A stretch of 64,000 nucleotides of DNA from JAJDXW01 sp965243335 (GTDB lineage: Bacteria > Pseudomonadota > Gammaproteobacteria > HK1): positions 4,588,001 to 4,652,000 of the forward strand of contig OZ251545.1 in NCBI GenBank assembly GCA_965243335.1, read 5' to 3'. The translations under genes were made by a program, and so were the position numbers. The stretch's first letter is position 1; every line of letters starts with the position of its first letter. Positions 53,522 through 61,436 of the stretch are shown here, in pieces. Below the pieces are notes generated by a model that saw nothing but the letters and a program-made list of their open reading frames with translations, made no database searches and was not told the origin of the DNA.

Positions 53522-54196
53522 TCAATCCAGGTTCAACAGCCTATGGGACATCTCCCTCACCCCTTCCTCCACTTCTTCGGGTGTGCATCCGTCCCGTTCC
53601 AGACGGTCCGAGAGAGCTTTCGCCTTTTCCTTTTCCCCTTGCCGTTCCAGTTGCGCCACGTCGTACAGGATGAAACCCTCGATGAACACGCGCGAGCACG
53701 CTTCGAAACAGCGCCAGTAGTAGTCGGGTCTGGCGATGATTTTCGTGAGCATCTCCTTCTGCTTCCTTTCCTCGTTCATGTTCTTCGCGTCTCCCAAGTA
53801 CCGCGTGCGCGTGAAGACGGGGCCTATGTCGTCGAACACCTTCTGTATGGACCCGATCCTGTCCTCCGGCTTCATTTGGTCCCTCCACCCCTTCCAGCGC
53901 TCTTCCAGGAACTTCCTGTACGGCCCCTTGGGGAACCGCTTCCACAGCTTGCCCAAGTCGTGTTCGAAGGAATGCGGTTTCTCCACCCCCGTCGCAGCCG
54001 ATGCGTGCGCCAGCTTGCTCCAGCACTTCAGTACCAGCTCGATCGCGTAGCTGCCCAGCAGGAGGCTGTTGAGCAAGGTTCCACCCCAACAATCCTCGCC
54101 CTTTTCGCGTTCTTCGCGGGCCATCTCCCACAGCCTCTCGGCGCCTCCCCACCGGGATGATGCCTCGGCCCCGTTGCTCCACCATCTCTCTTGCAT
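53522..54196 (-). CDS. HEPN-like protein of unknown function
   Basis: A 224-residue protein from ATG 54196, which has GGGAGCCAGCGGAC upstream; ATG 54304 in the same frame gives 260 residues but its leader is AT-rich and promoter-like (TATATACAATACG). TLLNSLLLGSYAIELVLKCW and SFEHDLGKLWKRF look like the helices of HEPN-like proteins. It is rich in Glu, Lys and Arg and lower in GC than the core genes. It converges on the DUF5615 gene. No named family recognised. Confidence 0.6.
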   Translation of the reverse strand: MQERWWSNGAEASSRWGGAERLWEMAREEREKGEDCWGGTLLNSLLLGSYAIELVLKCWSKLAHASAATGVEKPHSFEHDLGKLWKRFPKGPYRKFLEERWKGWRDQMKPEDRIGSIQKVFDDIGPVFTRTRYLGDAKNMNEERKQKEMLTKIIARPDYYWRCFEACSRVFIEGFILYDVAQLERQGEKEKAKALSDRLERDGCTPEEVEEGVREMSHRLLNLD

Positions 54197-54383
54197 GTCC
54201 GCTGGCTCCCTCTGCTCCCTTGGCTCGACGCCCCAGCCTCGCCCGGGCGTCACGCCGCCTTCGTATTCTATCACGAAGACGTATTGTATATAGTACGTAC
54301 TCATGATTCATAGACCCGGTTGTTGCATGAATCAAAGCCCCATCATTCCCCTGATCGAACCGACGGCGGGCTCCTCGAAAGCT

Positions 54384-54456
54384 CGTCATTCCCGCGAAAG
54401 CGGGAATCCAGAGACTTTCATGGTTGAAGTGGATTCCCGCTTTCGCGGGAATGACG
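54384..54456. repeat. Inverted pair of a common CATTCCCGCGAAAGCGGGAATCC-type palindrome
   Basis: CGTCATTCCCGCGAAAGCGG at 54384 and its complement CCGCTTTCGCGGGAATGACG ending 54456 are 27-base perfect inverted copies around a 19-base spacer. Each unit is itself a palindrome. Units of this type occur in the intergenic space of many proteobacteria. Confidence 0.85.
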
Positions 54457-54616
54457 GTCTGAAGAAGACTATTGATGAAAGTGGCTTACCCTCACTGGAA
54501 GTGAACTTGAGCCACTCACTGCTTCGGCCTGGAAACCCTGCATTTTGTGCAGTGAACGTATGTATAGTCCCTTATCCATGAAGTGTTGTGCAAAGTAACG
54601 AAGAATTGTTCGTGTT

Positions 54617-54692
54617 GATTCCTGCTTGCGCGGGAATAACAGAGAAGGGCGTCTCGCATGATTGCCGTCATTCCCGGGCAAGCGAGAATCCA
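54617..54692. repeat. Second, diverged inverted pair of the same palindrome
   Basis: TTGATTCCTGCTTGCGCGGG at 54617 and CGTCATTCCCGGGCAAGCGA at 54666 form a weaker copy of the pair at 54384-54456. The gap 54305-54816 contains only these repeats and the DUF433 remnant. Confidence 0.75.
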
Positions 54693-54773
54693 GAGGTTTG
54701 GTTCCGGCTACGCCGGGTTGGAGAGAAATCTTCTGCAACTGGCAGGTAGAGCCAGATTACCAAAACAGTCTCG

Positions 54774-54823
54774 TGCAGCCAGGCAGTCGAAGTGCTCGAA
54801 CGGGCCAAGGCGATGATCAGGTG
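54774..54823 (+). pseudogene. DUF433 antitoxin 3'-end remnant
   Basis: CCAGGCAGTCGAAGTGCTCG and AACGGGCCAAGGCG are identical to 53062-53095 in the intact DUF433 gene; the peptide SQAVEVLERAKAMIR ends in a stop at 54821-54823. Everything before the Ser is unrelated. Confidence 0.75.
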
Positions 54824-56187
54824 ACTGCTTCGGAGTCACTCTCCGCCGCGTAGACGGCGGTTTCGAAATCCGTCCATGCTTTGGTGTGTTCCTTCTGTGC
54901 CCGCTCACGGAGGGTGGTGGCATGGGCGCGCGCGTCGGCCAAGGTGGTTCTCAAGGAGACCTGTTCGGTTTCCGGTGGGAGAGGAAGCCGAAGAGACATC
55001 AGCGCCGATTTCGTGATTTTCTGCATCATTGGAGCGGCCCCCGTCCGCTGACTTTCGATCTGGCTACGCAGATTCGTCGTTGCGAGGGTTGCCGTCAGAA
55101 AGGCGGGATCGATTTCAGTCGCTTCGTTGAAGATCACCCGAAAGATGAGATCGCAGATCATCAGCTTGCTTGGCGGCTCATCAGCGACGAAGGTCGTCGC
55201 TCCCACGAGTCGGGTTACGCCGCTCCCACGGGTAATCAATACATCCCCTCGTTTCACCTCGAGCTCCGGTTTCGATTCCGCGCCAGGCGGTAGCGCCTTG
55301 TTCTCGGATGGCTTCAGATAACCGGACGTCACAGCGCTCAGCTTCAATATCCCCCACTCATTCTCACCCGCAGGGCGGTTGAGGCATCTTGGGCTCCAAC
55401 CAACAACGAGGTCGGCGATCACGTCACGGAGTTGGACGGTCGGATAGGGCGACGTATGGGCCGGGTCCCTTTCGGCGATTCGGCGAAGGATCCCCTCGTG
55501 GCTCCAGCGGTCGAGGTCCTTGAAGGAGGCGATGAAGACGGGGCGGTCGGGCAGCGGGGCGGGTGGGTCGAAACCGAGCGCGGCCTCGAAGGCCTCCATC
55601 GCCTGCGCCTCGGCCTCGTCGGCCTCGCGCTCCAGATCGGCTGCGCGGGCCTGCGCCGCGCGGTGGGCGGCGACGATGTCCCGCTGCTCGTTCAGCGGCG
55701 GCAGGGGAATGTGCAGGTCGGCAAAGGCGTCGGGGGTGATCCGCTTGCGTCCGCTCGTGCCGCTGGCCTTCTGCCGGAGCGCGGCCAGGAAGTCGCCGGT
55801 CCTCAGCACCAGCTTCACGAACCCGCCGTCGAGGCGATCGGGGGCCGGCACGAAGACGGGAAACTCCGACGTGACGACCGCCTTGGCGATCCCCTCCTGC
55901 AGGACGCCGATCGCCCCGTTGCGCGCGTCGATTTTGGAGAAGACGACATCGCCGGGATAAGCGGCGAACATGCCGCCCTTGTAGGGAACGGTCCTCTCGC
56001 GCGCCGAGATCTCCCCGTTCAGGTGGACGGTGATCGGCGTCCAGTCGCCGAACGTACCGGTGACGGTGACCGCTTCCCGCCGCGGCGATACGAGGTCACG
56101 AAGCGGCGTCAACGGGAAGCGCGAATGCCGGCCCTCGACGGCTTCGGCGGCGATCCAGGGTTCGAGCGCCCTCCACCGCCGGATCAG
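54817..56187 (-). CDS. hsdS: Type I restriction specificity subunit HsdS, start codon unusual
   Basis: About 456 residues with two target-recognition halves. The first runs from FPLTPLRDLVSPRREAV to the coiled coil HIPLPPLNEQRDIVAAHRAA, the second from YPTVQLRDVIADLVVGWSPR to SLRLPLPPETEQVSLRTTLADA, the classical HsdS repeat. It directs the methylase to its split target. No ATG or GTG is available near the conserved N-terminus; CTG at 56187 overlaps the hsdM stop as CTGA, and TTG 56112 is the first standard codon but removes the N-terminal helix. I used 56187. Confidence 0.85.
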   Translation of the reverse strand: MIRRWRALEPWIAAEAVEGRHSRFPLTPLRDLVSPRREAVTVTGTFGDWTPITVHLNGEISARERTVPYKGGMFAAYPGDVVFSKIDARNGAIGVLQEGIAKAVVTSEFPVFVPAPDRLDGGFVKLVLRTGDFLAALRQKASGTSGRKRITPDAFADLHIPLPPLNEQRDIVAAHRAAQARAADLEREADEAEAQAMEAFEAALGFDPPAPLPDRPVFIASFKDLDRWSHEGILRRIAERDPAHTSPYPTVQLRDVIADLVVGWSPRCLNRPAGENEWGILKLSAVTSGYLKPSENKALPPGAESKPELEVKRGDVLITRGSGVTRLVGATTFVADEPPSKLMICDLIFRVIFNEATEIDPAFLTATLATTNLRSQIESQRTGAAPMMQKITKSALMSLRLPLPPETEQVSLRTTLADARAHATTLRERAQKEHTKAWTDFETAVYAAESDSEAVT

Positions 56188-58733
56188 GCAGCGGAGGGCA
56201 GGCGAAAATCCGGGGCGTCCTCCGGCTCGGCGCCCGCTTCGACCCAGGACTCGAAGGCGCGAAAGGCGTCGAGGATCCGCGGCAGGTCGTCCGGCACGTT
56301 CTCGCCCGTCTCGCCGGTCGAGGTGATGCCGACGGCCCCGGGCGCGGCGACGAAGACGGGGTAGTCGAACGCCTCCCGCACCGCCGCCCACAGCGCGGCG
56401 TTGTGCGCTTCGTCCACGGCGCGCAAGGCGGCCCGCAGCTCGCGGAAGAGCGCATCGGCGCGCGCCCTCGCCTCCTCGTCCTCGTCGAAGACGGCCGCGT
56501 ACTCGCGTTTGAGCCGGGCGGCGCGCTCCCGGTCGCCCGCGCCGCTCCCCTTCCAGCGCGGCTTTGCCAGCCGGGTCGGGCCGATGCCGCGCGGGTAATC
56601 GGGCGGCGCCCCGGCGCTCCACGCGGGCGCGGTGCGCTCGACCCCGATCTTGGCCAGCGCGTCCACGATCTTCCCGGCCGCCCGGCTCTCCCCCGTCACG
56701 ATCCGCCGCCCAAAGTCGGCGCAGAGCGCATCGCGCCTCGCGTTGAAGGTACGGTCGTGCCGCCCATGCGCCGCCGCCCACGCGGCCTCCCACGCCGCCT
56801 CGTCGCCGTCCGTGAAACGGCGCAGGAACACCAGCGACGCCTTCACCGTCGCATCGGCGGAGCGGAACGTCTCCTCGGGCAGGCTGACGATGGCCGCAAT
56901 GCGCGCCTTGCCCTCGCACCAGCGGCGCAACCAGGTGAGCGACGGGTTGTTGAGGTTGCCGTCGGGGAGGACGATGCCCATCCGGCCCCCCGGCTTGAGC
57001 AGGCTCAGGCAGCGCTCGACGAAGACGATCTCGGTGGCGCGGTTCGCCTTGCCCTGGCCGATCTCGAACAGGTCGAGGATGTTCGTCCCGGCCGAATCCC
57101 TCATGCGCCGCCAGCTCCGCTCCCAGGCTTCGCCGTAGCGTTCCCGGCACAGATCAAGGTACGCCTCATCCTCGTGGATGCGCGTCTCGCCGCTCCCGCC
57201 GACCTTCTGGTCGCTCCCCACGTTCGAGCCGAAGGGCGGGTTGGTGACCACGACGTCGAAACGGCTCGGGAAGATGCCGTTCACGTCCACGAGGCCGTCG
57301 TGGTAGTGGATGCCGCCGTGCCCGTCGCCGTGCATGATCATGTTCATCTTGGCGGTGCGCGCGGCGCGGGGCTCGGCGTCGCAGCCGAAGATGCACTGCC
57401 AGGCCAGCCGGCCGACGCGGGTGTCGGCCGGCCGGTTGTTGTCGTTCGAGGCGAGAAGCTCTTGGTTGAGCGCGGCGAAGGCCGCATCGATCCGGGACTC
57501 CTCCTCCTCGGGGGCAAGGCCCTGCGCTTCGATCCCGGCCCGCGCCCGGTCCTTCCCGGCCTGGACGTCGGCGGCGATCCGGCCCCGGACGTGCTCGAAG
57601 GCGCGGATGAGGAAGCCGCCCGAGCCCGCCGCCGGGTCGCAGATCAGCTCGCCCTCCCGGGGGTCGAGCAGGTTGACCATGAAGTCCACCACCGGGCGCG
57701 GCGTGAAGAACTGGCCGAGCTCGCCCCGGAACGTGCTGCCGAGGAACTTCTCGAAGGCGAGCCCCTTCACGTCGTCCCCGGTCTTGGAGAGGTCGAAGCG
57801 TTCGAGCTCCTTCACGATGCGGCGGAAGGTCTCCTCGGAGATCTCGAGGCGGTCCGCGCCGGTGAAGAGGTCGTCGGCCCGGTAGTAGCGCTTCGTCTGC
57901 TCGAACAGGTCGTCGTGGACGAGCGGATCGCTCGGGAGGCGCGTCGAGGCGCGACGGTCGAGGAAATCGGCCGTGAACGTGCCGTGCAGGCCCGAGCGTT
58001 CGACGTACATCTTCACGAACAGGATCTTCGAGATCGTGTCGAACGCGCGTCCGGGGTCCATCTTGTGCACGTCGCGCAGGATCGAATGGCATCGGAACAG
58101 GAGGTCCTGGAACTCCCTCCGGTTGAACGCCCGCAGCCGCTTCCTGATCTCGTCGATCCGCCTGGCGTCGCCCCAGTCCGCCGCCCTCGGGATCTCGTTG
58201 ATCTGCACGAACTCCCCCGGCACGCCGGGGATCAGCCGGAAGACGGCGGTATGGCGCGCGTTGTGGGCGATGAAGAACTCGCCGCCGGCCGCGCGGGTGT
58301 AGCTCTCGCCCTGGTAGTAGTCCCTGAGGTCGATCTCGACGTTCTCGGCCTTGCACTCGACGACGAGCACCGGCGTCCTGCTCGCGGCCTTGTCCTTCGG
58401 CGTCTCCCAGATCACGACGTCGGCGCGCGGGCTCCGGTGGCCGTGGATGGTCCGCCGCTCCTGGGCCATCTGCTCGAGGGTGTAGCCGTACTCGTCGCAG
58501 AGGCAGCGGATGAAGTGCTGGCGCACGACTTCTTCCGGCTTCCCCGCCACGTCCCGCCATTCCTGGCGGAGGGGGATCCAGAGCTGGTCCCCCTCCCGGT
58601 GCAGGGTCTCGGGCGCCGCCGGAAACGGCGTCGCGGGCGCGGCCCCGGGTTTGGGTTCGGCCCCGGACTTGGGCTCGGCCGATCCGGGCGCGGCCCCGGG
58701 CTTCCTTCCGCCGCCGGTCGTGTTCTTCGCCAT
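56184..58733 (-). CDS. hsdM: N6-adenine DNA methylase (HsdM-type) with N-terminal HsdR_N nuclease-like domain
   Basis: An 849-residue protein. Residues 1-45 are Gly/Pro/Ala-rich. Residues about 60-190 match the HSDR_N domain: PEEVVRQHFIRCL, then Asp105 in RADVVI and Glu126/Lys128 in VVECK, the PD-(D/E)XK order. The methylase follows with QFFTPRPVVDFM, motif I DPAAGSGGF (366-374) and motif IV NPPF (498-501). A long helical C-terminus would contact HsdS. No separate hsdR helicase gene is present. It may cleave as well as methylate, or the nuclease domain may be a relic. Confidence 0.9.
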   Translation of the reverse strand: MAKNTTGGGRKPGAAPGSAEPKSGAEPKPGAAPATPFPAAPETLHREGDQLWIPLRQEWRDVAGKPEEVVRQHFIRCLCDEYGYTLEQMAQERRTIHGHRSPRADVVIWETPKDKAASRTPVLVVECKAENVEIDLRDYYQGESYTRAAGGEFFIAHNARHTAVFRLIPGVPGEFVQINEIPRAADWGDARRIDEIRKRLRAFNRREFQDLLFRCHSILRDVHKMDPGRAFDTISKILFVKMYVERSGLHGTFTADFLDRRASTRLPSDPLVHDDLFEQTKRYYRADDLFTGADRLEISEETFRRIVKELERFDLSKTGDDVKGLAFEKFLGSTFRGELGQFFTPRPVVDFMVNLLDPREGELICDPAAGSGGFLIRAFEHVRGRIAADVQAGKDRARAGIEAQGLAPEEEESRIDAAFAALNQELLASNDNNRPADTRVGRLAWQCIFGCDAEPRAARTAKMNMIMHGDGHGGIHYHDGLVDVNGIFPSRFDVVVTNPPFGSNVGSDQKVGGSGETRIHEDEAYLDLCRERYGEAWERSWRRMRDSAGTNILDLFEIGQGKANRATEIVFVERCLSLLKPGGRMGIVLPDGNLNNPSLTWLRRWCEGKARIAAIVSLPEETFRSADATVKASLVFLRRFTDGDEAAWEAAWAAAHGRHDRTFNARRDALCADFGRRIVTGESRAAGKIVDALAKIGVERTAPAWSAGAPPDYPRGIGPTRLAKPRWKGSGAGDRERAARLKREYAAVFDEDEEARARADALFRELRAALRAVDEAHNAALWAAVREAFDYPVFVAAPGAVGITSTGETGENVPDDLPRILDAFRAFESWVEAGAEPEDAPDFRLPSAA

Positions 58734-58767
58734 CCTGCCTTCCTCCGAGGCCCGTGCGTTGATCTTA

Positions 58768-58842
58768 AGCTATTGATATCGAGAGGAGAGAACCGGGGCC
58801 GAGAGATTTATTACTCCACTGCTCCACGGGGACGGACTCTTC
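58768..58842 (-). repeat. Degenerate third copy of the long intergenic repeat
   Basis: CTATTGATAT, GAGAGGAGAGA, GAGATTTATTAC and GGGGACGGA appear in the same order and spacing as CTATTGATAT, AATAGAGAGA, GAGATATTTTTTAC and AGGGACGG in the 46.1 kb copy. The remaining part is not recognisable. Confidence 0.5.
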
Positions 58843-58904
58843 CCGCGGAATCGGCGCGGTTCGGAGCGGCCTTCATCCTGCCGCGGGGCTTTCGCGGACA
58901 CGTC

Positions 58905-59163
58905 GCAGGCGCTCCTGGGAACGCGGGCGTCTCGCCCGCACAGGGGAGGGGCGAAGCCATCGGCAGCTTGCCATCCGAATACGTCAGCGGGGGCGTCCCG
59001 CCCGCAGCGGGCCGAAGGTTCGGGGGTGAAGCGCCCGCGGACGAAAATGCGGGCGGGACGCCCGCGTTCCCAGGACGCCGTGCCCGGTCCGCCCTCCCCA
59101 CCACGGTCCCGGGAGCGGCTGCGACGAGGCGTGCTTGGCGGAAGTCTCCGCAGCGCACATGCC
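58905..59163. repeat. Intergenic palindromes with 43-bp-type unit (copy R7)
   Basis: CGCGGGCGTCTCGCCCGCA at 58922-58940, a further arm GGGGCGTCCCGCCCGCAGCG near 58990, and ATGCGGGCGGGACGCCCGCG at 59047-59066 form nested stems; the companion unit GCGACGAGGCGTGCTTGGCG begins near 59120 and ends CGCACATGCCT. The gap 58734-59221 holds only repeats. Confidence 0.8.
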
Positions 59164-59221
59164 TCTTCCTTCGGCGGGTCCGCTCGGGAATGGGCCGCCC
59201 GGGTCCGCGGGCGCGCAGGCG

Positions 59222-60733
59222 CTACTGCGCGGTGCGGCGCTGCATCGCCCGGCGGACGAGCCTGACCACCGGGATGGCGAACAGGGCGATTGCGACCAGC
59301 ATGATCCCGCCCGAGATGGGGCGCTCGAAGAAGATCGCGGGGGAGCCGTGCCCGATGAGGAGCGACTGGCGCATCGACGTCTCGGCGAGCGGCCCCAGCA
59401 CGATCGCGAGGACCGCCGGGGCCATCGGGTAGTCGAGCTTGCGCAGCAGGTATCCGACCACGCCGAAGAGGAACATCAGCCAGACGTCGTGCATGTCCTG
59501 GGTCGGCGCGTACCCGCCGACCAGGCACAGGATGAAGATCACCGGGGCGAGGATGGTGAAGGGGAGCCTCAGCACCGCGATGAACGCGGGGATGAAGGCG
59601 AGGTTGAGGATGAGCGCGAAGAGGTTCGCGGCGTAGAGGCTCGCGATCAGCGCCCACACGAAGCTCGTGTGCTCGATGAAGAGCATCGGCCCCGGCTCGA
59701 GGCCCCAGATCACCATGCCTCCGAGCAGGATCGCAGTCGTCGGGGAGCCGGGGATGCCGAGGGTGAGCATCGGCAGCATCGACCCGGTGCTCGCCGCGTT
59801 GTTCGCGGACTCCGGCGCGACCACCCCGTCCACGTTGCCCTTGCCGAAGGAGTCCGGGTCCTTCGCGATCGACTTGGCGACCCCGTAGGCCATGAGCGAC
59901 CCGGGGGTCGCGCCGGCGGCGGGCAGGATGCCGACGAAGTAGCCGAGGAACGACCCCATCACCATCGTCTTCACGGTTCCGGCGAGGCTGCGCACCGACG
60001 CGGTGAACCGCTCCACGGAGAGGCGGGCCTGCGAGACCTCCACCCCCTTGTGGCTCGTCTCGATGGTCCACAGGATCTCGCCGATCCCGTAGATGCCGAT
60101 CGCGAGCACCAGGAAGTTGATCCCGTGGAAGAAGCCCGGGAGGTCGAAGAAGATGAGCCGCGGCTGCCCGCTCACGATGTCGAGCCCGACCGCGCTCAGC
60201 ACGAGGCCGATGAGGATGGAGAAGAACGTCTTCGGGATGTCGTCGCCCCCGAGCCCGATGAAGGTCGCGAACGCGAGGAGCATCAGCGCGAACTCCTCGG
60301 GGGCCCCGAACACGAGGGCGACTTCGGCGAGCGGAGGGGCGAACAGGGTAAAGAGGACCACCGAGATCGTGCCGCCCACGAACGAGGCGACGGCCGCCGC
60401 GACGAGGGCGCGGTCGGCCATGCCCTTGCGGGCGAGCGGCCGGCCGTCGAAGGTCGTCGCCACCGCCGTTGAGGCGCCCGGGATGCCGAGCATGATGGAG
60501 CTGATCGCCCCGCCGTACATCGCCCCGTAGTAGATCGCGCCGAGGAAGATCACCGCCGAGGTCGGCGGCACGAGGAACGTGAGGGGGAGGAGGATCGCCA
60601 CCCCGTTCACGGAGCCGAGGCCCGGCATCGCCCCGATGAAGAGGCCGAGCAGGCACCCGAAGATCGCGAGCCCGAGGTTGAGGGGCAGGAACGCGATCCC
60701 GAAGCCTTCCAGGAGGTGGAGCAGGATGTCCAT
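59222..60733 (-). CDS. tctA: Tripartite tricarboxylate transporter large permease TctA
   Basis: A 503-residue protein with about 11-12 membrane segments. YYGAMYGGAISSIMLGIPG and ESANNAASTGSMLPMLTLGI are the two conserved TctA loops. It is the large permease of a sodium- or proton-coupled uptake system for citrate-type carboxylates in the inner membrane. It is the last gene of a tctC-tctB-tctA order on the reverse strand, 76 bases after tctB. Confidence 0.95.
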   Translation of the reverse strand: MDILLHLLEGFGIAFLPLNLGLAIFGCLLGLFIGAMPGLGSVNGVAILLPLTFLVPPTSAVIFLGAIYYGAMYGGAISSIMLGIPGASTAVATTFDGRPLARKGMADRALVAAAVASFVGGTISVVLFTLFAPPLAEVALVFGAPEEFALMLLAFATFIGLGGDDIPKTFFSILIGLVLSAVGLDIVSGQPRLIFFDLPGFFHGINFLVLAIGIYGIGEILWTIETSHKGVEVSQARLSVERFTASVRSLAGTVKTMVMGSFLGYFVGILPAAGATPGSLMAYGVAKSIAKDPDSFGKGNVDGVVAPESANNAASTGSMLPMLTLGIPGSPTTAILLGGMVIWGLEPGPMLFIEHTSFVWALIASLYAANLFALILNLAFIPAFIAVLRLPFTILAPVIFILCLVGGYAPTQDMHDVWLMFLFGVVGYLLRKLDYPMAPAVLAIVLGPLAETSMRQSLLIGHGSPAIFFERPISGGIMLVAIALFAIPVVRLVRRAMQRRTAQ

Positions 60734-60809
60734 CAGCAGGTCGGGCGGAGGAGGGTCATGGAGGGAGGGCGGACACGCCGCGCCACCGATCCCGCACCGT
60801 GGTGGCCGC

Positions 60810-61307
60810 TCACAGGAACCAGTCGTAGAGCGGGTAGAAGAGCGGCTCGGTGTAGCCCTTGGGCAGGGTGATCTTGAGGGCCGCCTCGAAGAAGAAGAAG
60901 GTCGCGATGGGGATCGCGACCGCGAGGGCGGCGGTCAGCGGCCAGCCGTGGCGGCCGAGCCCGCGCATGTAGAAGACGAGGAACAGCGGGACGGCCCCGT
61001 ACACCCCGATGACGTGGACCAGCCCGATCATCACCGCGAGGGCGGCGACGACCACGATGACCTGGGCGCGCGCCTCCCGGGGGATGTAGGGGCCGGTGTC
61101 GGCCGCCGCGCCGACCGGCCGCCGCGCCCATCGGACCAGGATCCAGACGCAGCACGCCAGCATCCCCGCCGACAGCCAGAACGGGAACGCCCCGCCCCCC
61201 GGCCCCTCGCCCGGGATCCAGCCGATCGGCAGCTCGGCGCTCTTCCACATGAGGCCGGCCGAGAGCAGCCCCATGACCAGGGCGAGGACCAGCTCCGCCT
61301 GGCGCAT
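60810..61307 (-). CDS. tctB: Tripartite tricarboxylate transporter small permease TctB
   Basis: A 165-residue protein with four hydrophobic segments (first at LVLALVMGLLSAGLMW, last near AALAVAIPIATFFFFEAALK). TLPKGYTEPLFYPLYDWF at the C-terminus is typical of TctB. It is the small membrane subunit that works with TctA. Confidence 0.9.
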   Translation of the reverse strand: MRQAELVLALVMGLLSAGLMWKSAELPIGWIPGEGPGGGAFPFWLSAGMLACCVWILVRWARRPVGAAADTGPYIPREARAQVIVVVAALAVMIGLVHVIGVYGAVPLFLVFYMRGLGRHGWPLTAALAVAIPIATFFFFEAALKITLPKGYTEPLFYPLYDWFL

Positions 61308-61360
61308 GAATCAAGCTCGATGGATGGGACGGGTTCGACTGCGCGCCGAGCCCGCGCAAC

Positions 61361-61391
61361 GCAAGGCCGGGGCGCGGGGCCCCGGCCTTGC
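61361..61391 (-). terminator. Strong hairpin between tctC and tctB
   Basis: GCAAGGCCGGGGC at 61361-61373 and its perfect complement GCCCCGGCCTTGC at 61379-61391 give a 13-bp stem with a 5-base loop. There is no U-run after it. It could be a partial terminator or an mRNA stabiliser that raises the level of the binding protein over the permeases, an arrangement common in uptake operons. Confidence 0.55.
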
Positions 61392-61436
61392 GCCGATCGG
61401 GTCGGTCGGGTCGAGTCGCTGCGGATGCCGTGCCGG

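Noticed and set aside
54384..54692. Palindromic units considered as a CRISPR array
   Set aside because: Units are inverted pairs with unequal short spacers and diverged sequence, not regularly spaced direct repeats.
56403..59432. Very long open frame (about 1000 codons) on the forward strand opposite hsdM
   Set aside because: It is the antisense of a clearly conserved methylase gene. In DNA of this GC content stops are rare on the opposite strand, and the translation has no family motifs.
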